From: an uncultured Acetatifactor sp.
GTDB lineage: Bacteria > Bacillota > Clostridia > Lachnospirales > Lachnospiraceae
DNA length: 64,000 bases
Assembly: GCA_934402375.1 (NCBI GenBank)
Contig: CAKRUB010000012.1
Location: forward strand, 11,572-75,571
Direction of reading: 5' to 3'
The notes under the pieces were generated by a model that had not been told where the DNA came from, did not search any database, and worked only from the letters and a program-made list of their open reading frames with translations. The first letter of the stretch is position 1; each line of letters begins with the position of its first letter. Below are positions 37,502 through 47,856 of the stretch, piece after piece. Position numbers and translations under genes: made by a program.

Positions 37502-37537
37502 CTCCCAGCCTCCTTTGAAAAAATGCTCCAACATGCA

Positions 37538-37567
37538 AGTAAGAGTGGCTTGCAAGCCACTCTTACT
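37538..37567. repeat. Perfect 30-bp palindrome in the rimP leader
   Basis: Arms AGTAAGAGTGGCTTG and its exact complement meet without a gap. On the rimP transcript it lies about 18-47 nt after the predicted start and ends 36 nt before the ATG. No U tract follows directly. Confidence 0.9.
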
Positions 37568-37591
37568 CTAGTAAACATCATTAACATTTAA

Positions 37592-37620
37592 AGTATAGAC
37601 CCAATTTTTCAAACTGTCAA
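37592..37620 (-). promoter_or_regulatory. Promoter of the rimP-nusA-infB operon
   Basis: On minus, TTGACA (37615-37620), a 17-bp spacer, TATACT (37592-37597). Near consensus; transcription should start about 37585. Confidence 0.85.
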
Positions 37621-37645
37621 CGGTTTTGACAAACTTTTTTCCAAG

Positions 37646-37675
37646 TTGACTTTCATCGCAGACTCATGCTATTAT
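37646..37675 (+). promoter_or_regulatory. Promoter of the lipoprotein gene
   Basis: TTGACT (37646-37651), an 18-bp spacer, TATTAT (37670-37675). Divergent from the rimP promoter. Confidence 0.65.
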
Positions 37676-37728
37676 GTTCACTGTTGTCATTCTATACATA
37701 AAATATGTGTAACGAAAGGGGAAAATTT

Positions 37729-38400
37729 ATGAAATTAAAGAATCATGTCGCAAAGGCAGGTGTCTGTCTCGGAATGTGCCTGATGCTCTGCAGCTGTGGA
37801 GGGGCTGCCAGCTCAGTAGCAAATGCACCCGCTCTGGAGACGGTAGACATCAGCAATCTGGAGCTGGACGAACTGAGCACCTCAAGTTTCAGCATACAAT
37901 ATCCCTCAGAGGACTGGTACGGTACTGATGGCTCCGAGCCGCTTGCCCTCTATTATTATCCTACTATCGAAACCGAGCAGGCTGTCAACGTCAATATGCA
38001 GAAAACCTCAGACTACAATGCCAAGCTGACCAAAAAGGAGCTGCAGGACATTGTGGATGGTCTCGCCGACAACAAAAACGGTCTGAGCATGGAGGTTGTC
38101 ATGTCCGAGCTGAGGACATTTAACGGTGAGCCCGTGTTCTACATCGAGTCCGTTACCCAGATTACCGATGCCGTCATCGATTTTATGCAGGAAAGCGGTC
38201 TCTGGACGCAGGATTTTATTGACTCCATCGGCGGACGCGAAGTTCTTCTGAACATCCCGCCGACTGACCAGATTTTGATCTATGCTGTCATAGACGGCGG
38301 TCTGTTCATCTATACCGGCACTTATTATGATGCCGCCCAGAAGGATATTGTTCTGGACTGCATGTCTGTACTGATGCAGACAACCAAATGTATAAAATAA
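37729..38400 (+). CDS. Putative lipoprotein of unknown function
   Basis: A 223-aa protein with a lipoprotein signal (VCLGMCLMLCSC, lipobox Cys near residue 24) then a soluble domain. The mature part alternates beta strands (SFSIQYPSEDWYGT, LLNIPPTDQILIYAVIDGG) and resembles PsbP/DUF1795-type folds only loosely. Ribosome site AAAGGGG eight bases upstream. Single gene with its own promoter and terminator. Confidence 0.85.
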   Translation: MKLKNHVAKAGVCLGMCLMLCSCGGAASSVANAPALETVDISNLELDELSTSSFSIQYPSEDWYGTDGSEPLALYYYPTIETEQAVNVNMQKTSDYNAKLTKKELQDIVDGLADNKNGLSMEVVMSELRTFNGEPVFYIESVTQITDAVIDFMQESGLWTQDFIDSIGGREVLLNIPPTDQILIYAVIDGGLFIYTGTYYDAAQKDIVLDCMSVLMQTTKCIK

Positions 38401-38405
38401 AGCTT

Positions 38406-38447
38406 CAACCGGATGAATGCCGTGGCGCTCATCCGGTTGTTTTTTCT
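38406..38447 (+). terminator. Rho-independent terminator after the lipoprotein gene
   Basis: CAACCGGATGA pairs with TCATCCGGTTG across a 12-nt loop and is followed by TTTTTT. Confidence 0.92.
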
Positions 38448-38455
38448 TTCCATAA

Positions 38456-40009
38456 TCAGTTCCTTCCGTCCTCATATCGGAAAAAGTCAAAATCCGCGTG
38501 TTTGCGGCTTCCGCAACCGCCGTTGTTGGCATAAATGCCGACCAGTGTGCCCGTATGCCGCTTAGGATCATCCGGCACACCCTCGTCCGCAAGGAAACGG
38601 CAGTCCTCCACACTCCCGATCTCCTCCCATTTCACATCGTCATAGCTATAATAGAAGCTCCTCCGCTGGTGCTCTGTAATCACCTTGAGAAATACCGGCT
38701 GCTCCCTCACGTCGGAAAGCTCTGCAATCAGTTCCTCGCCGTGGTTCCGGTTGATTACCAGCTGTATTTTTCTCCCGCCCTCACAGCAGACGCTGCAGCG
38801 GATATAGGTTGCCGTGCTGTAATAGCAGGTCAGCCCAGCCTGCTCTCCATCCCTGTCCGGGTAAAATTCAAGCTTTGTCACGGCGGTATAGGCAAGCTCC
38901 TGCTCCCTTCTGAGCAGCGTGTTCTTTGCCCGCAGTTCGTTCAGCTGTCCGTCTCCCGTCCAGATCCGGAAAAAGCTGGGACGCTCCGTCAGGCTGTACG
39001 CGCCTCTGTCCGGGTTTCTTGCAAATTCCCACTCCAAGGACAGTTCCTCCCCGTCAAAGTCATCCTGCGCCTCTCTCGGAAAGACATGCTCCGGCAGATC
39101 GGGCGCCTTCTGCTCAAGGCTAGGTCCTTTTCCTTCATTTACAGTAAACCAGCCTTCCTCTGTCCACTGCACCGGATCAAGCGCCGTCTCTCTGCCGATC
39201 GTCGTATATTTTCCCTCGTTCGGTCTGCCGCAGAGATAATAACACCACCAGTTTCCCTTCTGATCCTGCACCAGCTTGCCGTGTCCGGCGCGCTGAATCG
39301 GCGCATTTTCATCCTTCTGACGCATAACCGGACTGTAGGGTGAACTCTCATAGTACCCGTACAGCGTCCTGCTCCTCGCCACATTGATACCGTGTCCGTA
39401 GCCCGTGCCGCCCTCTGCCACCATGGCGTAGTAAAAGCCGTTCTTTTGGAATATGTGCGGACCCTCCGGACAGCGCTCACCGGTTCCCGCCCACGCCGTT
39501 TTCATCTCCCCCGCAAGGCGAAGCGAATCCTCCGAGAGTGGAACGGTCTGGGCTGCCGGTGCAATCACCATATACCTCTTTCCGTTCTCATCCACAAAGT
39601 GAGAGGGATCGATATTGTCCACCTCAAGGCAGACCGGCTTACTGTATGGCCCTTCCGGCCGCTCCGCAGTCATGACAAGCTGTCTGCGCATGACATTGTT
39701 GCCCCTTTTCCCATCCGCATTCAGACGCAGGGTGGCAAAAATGTAATAGATTCCGTCCACACAGGATATGTCCGGCGCCCAGATGCCGTGGGAATCCCGG
39801 ATTGCGCTCAGATCAAGCCATTCCGGGTTCGTGATTGCATGCCCGACAATATGCCAGTGCACCATATCGCGGGAATGCGAAATCGGAATTGCCGGAAAAT
39901 ACTGGAAGCTGGAATTTACCATATAAAAATCGTCGCCGACCCTGATGACCGAAGGGTCAGGGAAAAAGCCTCTCTGTACCGGATTTCTGTAGGTTCTTTC
40001 GTCCTTCAT
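38456..40009 (-). CDS. Glycoside hydrolase family 43 (xylosidase/arabinosidase type)
   Basis: A 517-aa intracellular enzyme without signal peptide, probably hydrolysing xylo- or arabino-oligosaccharides taken up from plant fibre. The five-bladed propeller has the catalytic base in GFFPDPSVIRVGDDFYMV, the pKa modulator in DNIDPSHFVDENGK, and the acid Glu in ERCPEGPHIFQKNGFYY. The C-terminal 190 residues form the usual beta-sandwich. Single gene; exact substrate cannot be read from sequence. Confidence 0.93.
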   Translation of the reverse strand: MKDERTYRNPVQRGFFPDPSVIRVGDDFYMVNSSFQYFPAIPISHSRDMVHWHIVGHAITNPEWLDLSAIRDSHGIWAPDISCVDGIYYIFATLRLNADGKRGNNVMRRQLVMTAERPEGPYSKPVCLEVDNIDPSHFVDENGKRYMVIAPAAQTVPLSEDSLRLAGEMKTAWAGTGERCPEGPHIFQKNGFYYAMVAEGGTGYGHGINVARSRTLYGYYESSPYSPVMRQKDENAPIQRAGHGKLVQDQKGNWWCYYLCGRPNEGKYTTIGRETALDPVQWTEEGWFTVNEGKGPSLEQKAPDLPEHVFPREAQDDFDGEELSLEWEFARNPDRGAYSLTERPSFFRIWTGDGQLNELRAKNTLLRREQELAYTAVTKLEFYPDRDGEQAGLTCYYSTATYIRCSVCCEGGRKIQLVINRNHGEELIAELSDVREQPVFLKVITEHQRRSFYYSYDDVKWEEIGSVEDCRFLADEGVPDDPKRHTGTLVGIYANNGGCGSRKHADFDFFRYEDGRN

Positions 40010-40055
40010 CTACCTCACCTCTCACAAACTATTCTTTACCACTGCCTACACTTAC

Positions 40056-40083
40056 AGTATACAGATGATCCGGAATCTGTAAA
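40056..40083 (-). promoter_or_regulatory. Promoter of the GH43 gene
   Basis: On minus, TTTACA (40078-40083), a 16-bp spacer, TATACT (40056-40061). Confidence 0.55.
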
Positions 40084-40136
40084 TACATCCTGCGCAAGAG
40101 GTAAATATTCCTGCGTGAAAAGTCAGGGAAAGCACC

Positions 40137-40168
40137 TAAAAAAGCGCCGGAGCTTTCACTCCGACGCC
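40137..40168 (-). terminator. Terminator overlapping the acyltransferase stop codon
   Basis: On minus, GCGTCGGAG and CTCCGGCGC pair with one mismatch and are followed by TTTTTT. The TGA stop of the upstream gene lies in the loop. Confidence 0.85.
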
Positions 40169-40929
40169 TTTCTGTATTCAATCACCTCATAATCACTTTC
40201 TGCGCTGCGCTCCAGCATACACCGGTAAACGCGGTCGCGCAGCTCCTGCTGCCTCTCCTTCGGCTTCAATCTCTCATCCGGGTAAAAGGGTCCATCAATA
40301 TATGTGACAATATTCACCTTCCCCGAGTTGCCCCGACGCTTATGATAGGTGTTCGTCAGTGCATACACCGGACAGTTCAAGCTGACCGGATAGCGGAAGG
40401 ACACCGCCTTAAACGGTCTGATTCCCGTATAATACGGCCAGATATGCGCCTCCGGGTAAATCGTGACGGAATAGTTTCTGGCGATCTTGTCCTCCACCGA
40501 ACGGATGAAATTCTTCATTCCGCCTATGTCGCAGGGAATCGGAATCGCCCCGAGCATCTCGACAAGATGCCGCAGCCCGGGCATGGAGACATTCTCCGGG
40601 TTCACGATAAAGAAATTCCGGTGCGGATAGTTTGCCAGACTGGGGATAAAGGTATCCGCAAACGGCTGGGTATGGTTCCCGTAAATAAAATAACCCATGT
40701 TACGGCATTCCTTCAGCTTCTCCTTCCCTACATATTTCAGATGGAATCTAAGCTTCTGGTAGAAAAACTTGAGCGGCATACTGAGCACATTCTGAACCAT
40801 CCGCGAACAGAAATCCCAGATTCGTCCGTGGAAATAGCGGAAATCCTTGTCTATCACTCTCGGCTTGATCTGTGCCTCCGAAAATTCATCATTCAGTTCG
40901 TCTGTGTAATATATGATCTTCTTACTCAT
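40156..40929 (-). CDS. PlsC-type acyltransferase, second of a pair
   Basis: A 257-aa membrane-associated acyltransferase. The catalytic motif reads YGNHTQPFADTF, with five residues between His and Asp instead of the usual four. VTIYPEAHIW provides the second conserved block (motif III-like). The start at 40929 overlaps the stop of the gene before (ATGAGTAA) by 8 bp, so translation is coupled; the longer frame is spurious. Last gene of the GT8/PlsC cassette. Confidence 0.9.
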   Translation of the reverse strand: MSKKIIYYTDELNDEFSEAQIKPRVIDKDFRYFHGRIWDFCSRMVQNVLSMPLKFFYQKLRFHLKYVGKEKLKECRNMGYFIYGNHTQPFADTFIPSLANYPHRNFFIVNPENVSMPGLRHLVEMLGAIPIPCDIGGMKNFIRSVEDKIARNYSVTIYPEAHIWPYYTGIRPFKAVSFRYPVSLNCPVYALTNTYHKRRGNSGKVNIVTYIDGPFYPDERLKPKERQQELRDRVYRCMLERSAESDYEVIEYRKASE

Positions 40930-41824
40930 TTTCCGTACTGTATTCCAGTGGAATCCCATAGAATTCCTCGTAAATATGCTTCCACACACTGTAGTTGCCG
41001 TCACGCATCGCCTTGACCTGTTCCCGCTCCGTGAGACCGCTCTGCGGATAAATCGGCTTGTCGATGAACACTGTGTACTCCTGCACCGGGAAACCGTCAG
41101 ACCCGTAGGTCTCACTGTCCTCCATCGTGATAAAGATCGGAAGCACGGGGACATGATTCTTTGCCGCAAACTTAAATGCCCCGTTTTTTAACGGCTTCGG
41201 CTTCCTGTAATTCCACCATAGGCTCTGCTCCGGGTAAATCAGAATAAAATCACCCCTGCGCAGAATCTTATCCACCGCCTGCAGGAAATTATACATGGTC
41301 TTCTTGTTCTGGCTGAGCGGAAGGGTATTGCAGTTGCGGAACAAAAATCCGTAAAAGCCCGGGAAATTCGTATAATTCCCCTCGCGGATGACCTTGAACA
41401 GCTGCTTCTTCCCATAATGAACCGAGGTCTGGAAAAGATGCTCCACCGTAAAGCAGTCAAAGGGATTGAAATGGTTGCAGGTAATCACTGCCCCGGATCG
41501 CAGTCCGTTCAGATTCTCCATGCCCTTGACATCCTTTATAATCAGCTTTCCGTCCTTCAGTATCCCCTTCAGGAACTGCTCGGCAACAGCATATGCCAGC
41601 TTTACCTTAACCTTACTCGTCGGCTTCACGCGAAGGTAGTCAATCTGATCCGGCTGCAGCGGAAGTGTCGGCGGGTCTTCCTCCGCGTCCACATCGAACC
41701 TGCCTTCTCTCTCCAACTGTTCAATTCTCTCCAGAACCGCCAGTCTGTCTGCCGCTTTCTCGGGCGGCTGCTGCGTCATGCTGTCCACATTTTCCGGGCT
41801 GGTCTTATTTAGCTTCTCCCTCAT
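40922..41824 (-). CDS. PlsC-type 1-acylglycerol-3-phosphate acyltransferase-like protein
   Basis: A 300-aa protein. After about 100 variable residues, the PlsC core has TCNHFNPFDCFTVEHLF (HX4D), LYPEQSLWWNYRKPKPLKNG and VLPIFITMEDS. Probably acylates a lysophospholipid or glycolipid at the inner membrane. It starts just after the GT8 gene (stop at 41829) and is coupled to the next PlsC gene. Confidence 0.92.
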   Translation of the reverse strand: MREKLNKTSPENVDSMTQQPPEKAADRLAVLERIEQLEREGRFDVDAEEDPPTLPLQPDQIDYLRVKPTSKVKVKLAYAVAEQFLKGILKDGKLIIKDVKGMENLNGLRSGAVITCNHFNPFDCFTVEHLFQTSVHYGKKQLFKVIREGNYTNFPGFYGFLFRNCNTLPLSQNKKTMYNFLQAVDKILRRGDFILIYPEQSLWWNYRKPKPLKNGAFKFAAKNHVPVLPIFITMEDSETYGSDGFPVQEYTVFIDKPIYPQSGLTEREQVKAMRDGNYSVWKHIYEEFYGIPLEYSTENE

Positions 41825-41828
41825 CTCC

Positions 41829-42770
41829 TCACCGCCTGTTCTTTCTGTCGTCTCCCACACAATCCGCTTCCTTCTTCGCAAGCTTTAACAGCCTTTCATG
41901 GGACTGCTCGCCCTTGATCCGGTCTTCCTCGGTAAAATTCTCCTTGATCTCATGAATGACATCGATATATTCCGTCTGCTGTGCGTACATCCAGAAGAAC
42001 TCCTGATACATAATGTCCTCAAAATGCCATGGCTTGAAGGCAAGATTGAAATGCACCAGCTTGACGTCCTCCGTCTTGATCTTCGGGTCGGGAATCGGCA
42101 TTCTGTCCCACGTCTTATCAACAATCTTTACACGTCCCTTGCACAGACGGTTGAGATAGTCCTGATCCTGTGCGACGGAAAACTTGATCTTATCTAAAAC
42201 ATATGTGAATTTCTCCTGAAACTTGAATCTGCGCAGCTGATCCAGATTCATCAGCAACACCCCCGCGTTAAAATACTTCCGGCAGTCCGCAACACCTACG
42301 ACCTTTTCCACATAATCGCAGAAGATCGGGCTGCTCAGAACCGCGTCATCCGGCGCCGCCGCAACAAGATTATCCCCCATGTCAGTATTGTACAGCTTCG
42401 CAATGTCGTCCAGAATGACAATGTCGCTGTCGAGGTAAAGCACCTTGTCATACTGGGGGTACAGATTCGGCAGGAACAGCCTGAAATAGGTCGTGGCTGA
42501 ATAGTAATCCCTTGTATAAAGCTTATCCTTTACCTTTTTAATATAATAATTCAAATCCACAAATTCAATATCAACATTTTCTCTCTCATACTTTCCGATC
42601 TTCCGTTTATTCTCCTCGGAAATATCTGTGTTAAGTATCTTAACGAGATAAGTATTCTCCGGAGAGCAATTATCTATCATGGATTGAAGTGCCACTGCGA
42701 GAAACGGACAATATCCGTCATCCACCGCGAAAAATATCGGTATTTCCCTACTAATTACCGGCTTTGCCAT
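41829..42770 (-). CDS. Glycosyltransferase family 8
   Basis: A 313-aa GT-A enzyme. N-terminal IPIFFAVDDGYCPFLAVALQ, the metal-binding DXD in KVLYLDSDIVILDDI near residue 107, YFNAGVLLMNL near 168 and QDYLNRLCKGR near 215 are all GT8 hallmarks. No signal peptide, so cytosolic. The start has GGAGG ten bases upstream. Sits between another GT8 and two acyltransferases. Confidence 0.95.
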   Translation of the reverse strand: MAKPVISREIPIFFAVDDGYCPFLAVALQSMIDNCSPENTYLVKILNTDISEENKRKIGKYERENVDIEFVDLNYYIKKVKDKLYTRDYYSATTYFRLFLPNLYPQYDKVLYLDSDIVILDDIAKLYNTDMGDNLVAAAPDDAVLSSPIFCDYVEKVVGVADCRKYFNAGVLLMNLDQLRRFKFQEKFTYVLDKIKFSVAQDQDYLNRLCKGRVKIVDKTWDRMPIPDPKIKTEDVKLVHFNLAFKPWHFEDIMYQEFFWMYAQQTEYIDVIHEIKENFTEEDRIKGEQSHERLLKLAKKEADCVGDDRKNRR

Positions 42771-42792
42771 CTTGTTTATTCCTCCGTTTCCG

Positions 42793-43629
42793 TCATCGGC
42801 CGATCCGGCCCGCTTCAAAGTCTGCCTTCCATGCAAGATACTCCTTCAGATCTTCATCAAAGGCATGGCAGTTGAGATATTTGTGAATTTCCTCCACCTG
42901 CCACTGCTTATAGTTTTCCGTATGCGGATAGGGTCTGAACATCAGCCGTTTGCAGAAATGACAGACGACCGTATCCTTCTTGTTAAATTTGGACTGCTCA
43001 TTATAAATTCGCGGAATCAGCTTCTTCTTCGTGGTCGCTTTAAAGATCGCCGACTGATCTGCAAAAAGAAGCTTTTTCGTCCGTATCAAAGCCCGCGCCT
43101 TGACGAGCAGACCGGTCTTTCTTATCATCTCCATATTCAGGAGCAGCATTCCTGCGTTGAAATAATCCGGGCGGATCAGCCAACAGCCGTACTTCTCCTT
43201 CACCGCTGCATATTCATAGCCCGTCACATCAATCTCCCAGAGCTGCCGGATGTCGTTCGCTATCATAATATCAATGTCCAGATACAGCAGCTTATCCGGT
43301 ATCTGCGTAAATTTATCCGCAAGCAGCCGGAGCAGTGTGTAGGGCGTGCAGTATGCCGTCTCATTGACGCAGCCGCCAAATTCCTGCTCGTACAGCTCTG
43401 TCACATCGAGCTTCTCCACCCGGTTGTCCGGATTCTTCTGCTGGATCACATGATTCAGGAACCCAATCTGCTCCTCCGTGATCGCCTTGAAGTCTTCGCG
43501 CACTCTCGTCAGCTCCATCGTCATAATATAGACATGGATTGTCTCCTTCGTCCTGTTCGTCATGGAGATCAGCTGTGTCAGCGCTCCGTCAAATACCTTT
43601 TCATTGCCACAAAGCAGGATATTAACCAT
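42793..43629 (-). CDS. Glycosyltransferase family 8
   Basis: A 278-aa GT8 enzyme, first gene of the cassette. MVNILLCGNEKVFDGAL, the DXD in KLLYLDIDIMIANDI near residue 99, and FNAGMLLLNMEMI near 158 define the family. The start has GGGGG four bases upstream. Donor and acceptor are unknown; membership of a four-gene run with PlsC enzymes points to a glycolipid or envelope glycan. Confidence 0.94.
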   Translation of the reverse strand: MVNILLCGNEKVFDGALTQLISMTNRTKETIHVYIMTMELTRVREDFKAITEEQIGFLNHVIQQKNPDNRVEKLDVTELYEQEFGGCVNETAYCTPYTLLRLLADKFTQIPDKLLYLDIDIMIANDIRQLWEIDVTGYEYAAVKEKYGCWLIRPDYFNAGMLLLNMEMIRKTGLLVKARALIRTKKLLFADQSAIFKATTKKKLIPRIYNEQSKFNKKDTVVCHFCKRLMFRPYPHTENYKQWQVEEIHKYLNCHAFDEDLKEYLAWKADFEAGRIGR

Positions 43630-43807
43630 ATTTCCCCCGTTTTTCCATCCTGCTGCATTGATACCATTCCTCAGCCGGATAGCTTTTTTGTCAGCGACAG
43701 ATGGATTATATCATATCACCCATCAAATAGAAAGAGCCTAATTCCGCTTGCAAATACACATTACATGGTTTTCATTACTATGTCAAGTAGTTCCGACGTT
43801 TTCCACC

Positions 43808-43843
43808 AAAAAAAGAGACGGGCAGTCTATCCTGTCCGTCTCT
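43808..43843 (-). terminator. Rho-independent terminator after groEL
   Basis: On minus, AGAGACGGACAG pairs with CTGCCCGTCTCT and is followed by TTTTTTT. Confidence 0.93.
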
Positions 43844-43876
43844 CTGCTTTGTTTCTATTAACCTTCCGGCTGCCGC

Positions 43877-45517
<1,641 letters not shown>

Positions 45518-45558
45518 TTATGATTTCATTTTTCGTTTTCCGTCCTGTACGACGCTTC

Positions 45559-45843
45559 TTACTGGATCACTGCCAGAATATCATTCTGCTTCACAATGAT
45601 ATATTCCTCATTGTCGAGCTTAACTTCCGTTCCTGCGTACTTGGAATAGATGACCTGATCTCCTGCCTTAACCTCCATCTTGATCTCCTTGCCGTCAACC
45701 ACTCCGCCGGGGCCAACTGCAATTACCTCTGCCTGCTGGGGCTTCTCTTTATTCTGTCCGGGAAGTACGATACCTGATTTGGTCGTCTCCTCCGCAACCA
45801 ACTGCTTTAATACAACTCTGTCACCTAACGGTACTAATTTCAT
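45559..45843 (-). CDS. groES: Co-chaperonin GroES
   Basis: A 94-aa Hsp10 cap. PLGDRVVLKQL at the start, the mobile loop with KSGIVLPGQNKEKPQQ, and YAGTEVKLDNEEYIIVKQNDIL at the end. AAGGAGG eight bases upstream. Confidence 0.99.
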   Translation of the reverse strand: MKLVPLGDRVVLKQLVAEETTKSGIVLPGQNKEKPQQAEVIAVGPGGVVDGKEIKMEVKAGDQVIYSKYAGTEVKLDNEEYIIVKQNDILAVIQ

Positions 45844-45878
45844 GGTATTTCCTCCTTATATTCTCAAAAAGCTTCTTG

Positions 45879-45905
45879 TTAGCACTCATTTAATTCGAGT
45901 GCTAA
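45879..45905. promoter_or_regulatory. CIRCE operator of groESL
   Basis: TTAGCACTC-N9-GAGTGCTAA, a perfect match to the HrcA-binding inverted repeat. It lies between the promoter and groES. HrcA itself is not in the window. Confidence 0.98.
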
Positions 45906-45917
45906 TCGTTAAGACAT

Positions 45918-45946
45918 ATATTAGTTTTATATGCTCCGATTTACAA
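45918..45946 (-). promoter_or_regulatory. Promoter of groESL
   Basis: On minus, TTGTAA (45941-45946), a 17-bp spacer, TAATAT (45918-45923), just upstream of CIRCE. Confidence 0.75.
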
Positions 45947-46080
45947 ACATATTCTCGGCTATTTATATTTTATATGCTCACTTTTTCTTTTGTTTTCTCT
46001 TATTTTCTCTTGTTTTCTTATTTCATTGGTAAAAAGCAGATTTAATATTTACTTTAGAAATAAAAAAACAGAAACACAAA

Positions 46081-46115
46081 GACACCCCCGGAGGCTGCTG
46101 CCTGCCGAAGATGTC
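46081..46115 (-). terminator. Probable terminator after the zinc-ribbon membrane protein gene
   Basis: On minus RNA an 11-pair stem with several G-U pairs (GACATCTTCGG / CCGGGGGTGTC) precedes a T-rich stretch. Confidence 0.55.
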
Positions 46116-46133
46116 CTTACATTTCTGCTTCCT

Positions 46134-47120
46134 TTATTGAATGTTCGCGCCATAGGTACTCACTGCGCCGATCTTAGTCATAACGCCTGTCTGGCTCTTC
46201 TCCCTCATCTTCGACAGAATCGCCGGAACGGCACCGAGCAGAAGGAACAGATATATCATCACCAGATTCCACACAATGTTTTCCATTTCAATAATCCCCT
46301 GGGAAATAAAAAACGGTATCGACCGATAACAATCAAACAGGTTATACCCGGCATCGGCACCACCGCCATCCGTCAGCAGGACAATTGCCCAATCGAGTCT
46401 ATCCCCTATATAAGTCATAATTAACATAATCACGCAGCTGATGACAATGCCTTTTTTCGTCAGCTTTCCGCCGAGCAGCTCATACCCCTTCAGCACGCCC
46501 ACCGCCATAACCGCGCCGGAGAGCGCCGCCACATAGCCGAGTCTGCTCAGGATAATAATACAGAGCACACCGAGCAGTGATCCGAGAAAGGCTCCCACAA
46601 TACCGCCGACAATATTCTCCTTCTTCTGCTCCTGTTTCTGGGCATCGACAGAAAACTGCCCCTGCATTCTCGCCTCGCACTCAGGGCACAAATGCATAAT
46701 CGTGCCGCCCGAACGGAACGCGGCAACCTCCGTCCCCTGTCCACAGAGATTACAGCAAGGAACATAGCCGTCTCTGCGCAGAAAGGCTGTCACTGCAGAC
46801 AATACGTCCCCGATTTGCTCCTTAATCTTTTCCGGTTTTGCCTGCTTCAGCGTCACGCTGATGCTGCTGCCGTCCTGCTTGCAAAATGCGATCAGTCCGA
46901 CGCTCTTGACCAGCTCCTTCGTGTGCTCCTTTGTAAGCATGATTCCATTTGTACTCTTAGCCGCCGTATGCAGGATGAATAAATAAGGATATCTGCTGTC
47001 CGCAACATACAGCACAATATCAAATCCGTCCCGCTGCCCATACATGGCATTGCATCCGGCATCGTAGCGGAGTCCTGCTGCCGCTGCTATCGCCGCATAG
47101 TTATCTGTCTGTTTACTCAT
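46134..47120 (-). CDS. Membrane protein with a CxxC zinc-ribbon-like segment
   Basis: A 328-aa protein. Residues 1-115 form a soluble domain, followed by Cys pairs CCNLCGQ and CPEC near 122-145 that look like a zinc ribbon. Four hydrophobic segments follow (about 172-192, 195-212, 223-240 and 285-305). No family recognised. Gly/Ala-rich helices and a soluble N-terminus suggest a sensor or scaffold, but this is a guess. Starts 43 bp after the peptidase-like gene on the same strand. Confidence 0.8.
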   Translation of the reverse strand: MSKQTDNYAAIAAAAGLRYDAGCNAMYGQRDGFDIVLYVADSRYPYLFILHTAAKSTNGIMLTKEHTKELVKSVGLIAFCKQDGSSISVTLKQAKPEKIKEQIGDVLSAVTAFLRRDGYVPCCNLCGQGTEVAAFRSGGTIMHLCPECEARMQGQFSVDAQKQEQKKENIVGGIVGAFLGSLLGVLCIIILSRLGYVAALSGAVMAVGVLKGYELLGGKLTKKGIVISCVIMLIMTYIGDRLDWAIVLLTDGGGADAGYNLFDCYRSIPFFISQGIIEMENIVWNLVMIYLFLLLGAVPAILSKMREKSQTGVMTKIGAVSTYGANIQ

Positions 47121-47163
47121 CCCATCTTCCCCTCATGTATATAATTATCCCTGGCTGCTTACG

Positions 47164-47832
47164 TTAGCACTTGATCTCCAGATACCCCAGCAGCTTCGAC
47201 ATATCGTACTCCTCCAGCACGCCAAGGTTGGAATCATAATATTTCCCGTCAAAATGAATCAGATAATGGCAATAACGCCCCATCTTTTCCATCATAATAC
47301 AACACTTAGGCAGAACCGCATCCTTGCCCTCCGTGTAGACAATAATATCACTGTGGTCAATTCCGTAGTAGTTCAGCGCGGAGATCATGCGTCCCATCGT
47401 TGCCTGCCACTCACGGCAGTCCATCACGCTGATGACCTCAGCGATCGTCAGACCAGCCAGCATTGCGACACAAGCCTGACCGCACAGTCCGTCCTCCGGC
47501 TGGATGATTACCTGCATACTGTCAATCTTTCTCACCGGATTGTCAAAGCTGTAGGGGCTGTTCTGATCCATGCGGATCAGGGAGCCGTTAATGTGCAGCA
47601 GAATCTTGTGCGGCACTCCAAGCGCCACCTTGACTGCGTCCTCGTCCTCAATATGAATCTCATAATTTCCTTTTTCAATAGGAAGAAGCTCACAATCAAT
47701 AATGTCGTTATCCAGAACAACCTCCGCCTGAATGACATCGCGCTGCTTGCATACCTCCCACACATTAAAGGGCACGCGGATCATGTATCCCTTTTCTTTT
47801 TTTTCAATCGCAGATTCAAAAAAATATCTCAT
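47164..47832 (-). CDS. DUF1905-like domain fused to a papain-like peptidase-type domain
   Basis: A 222-aa cytosolic protein. Residues 1-90 resemble DUF1905 (FFESAIEKKEKGYMIRVPFN, then VALGVPHKILLHINGSL). Residues 105-222 look like a C39/papain-type fold: the nucleophile candidate lies in DGLCGQACVAMLAGLTIAEV and a His in CHYLIHFDGKYYDSN. No transporter or leader-peptide gene is near, so a bacteriocin-processing role is not supported. Function unknown. Confidence 0.75.
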   Translation of the reverse strand: MRYFFESAIEKKEKGYMIRVPFNVWEVCKQRDVIQAEVVLDNDIIDCELLPIEKGNYEIHIEDEDAVKVALGVPHKILLHINGSLIRMDQNSPYSFDNPVRKIDSMQVIIQPEDGLCGQACVAMLAGLTIAEVISVMDCREWQATMGRMISALNYYGIDHSDIIVYTEGKDAVLPKCCIMMEKMGRYCHYLIHFDGKYYDSNLGVLEEYDMSKLLGYLEIKC

Positions 47833-47856
47833 TGTTCTCTCAACCTCCGTTTATTT

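Noticed and set aside
47164..47832. Bacteriocin-processing C39 peptidase
   Set aside because: No ABC transporter domain and no double-glycine leader gene nearby; the protein is cytosolic with a DUF1905-like part.
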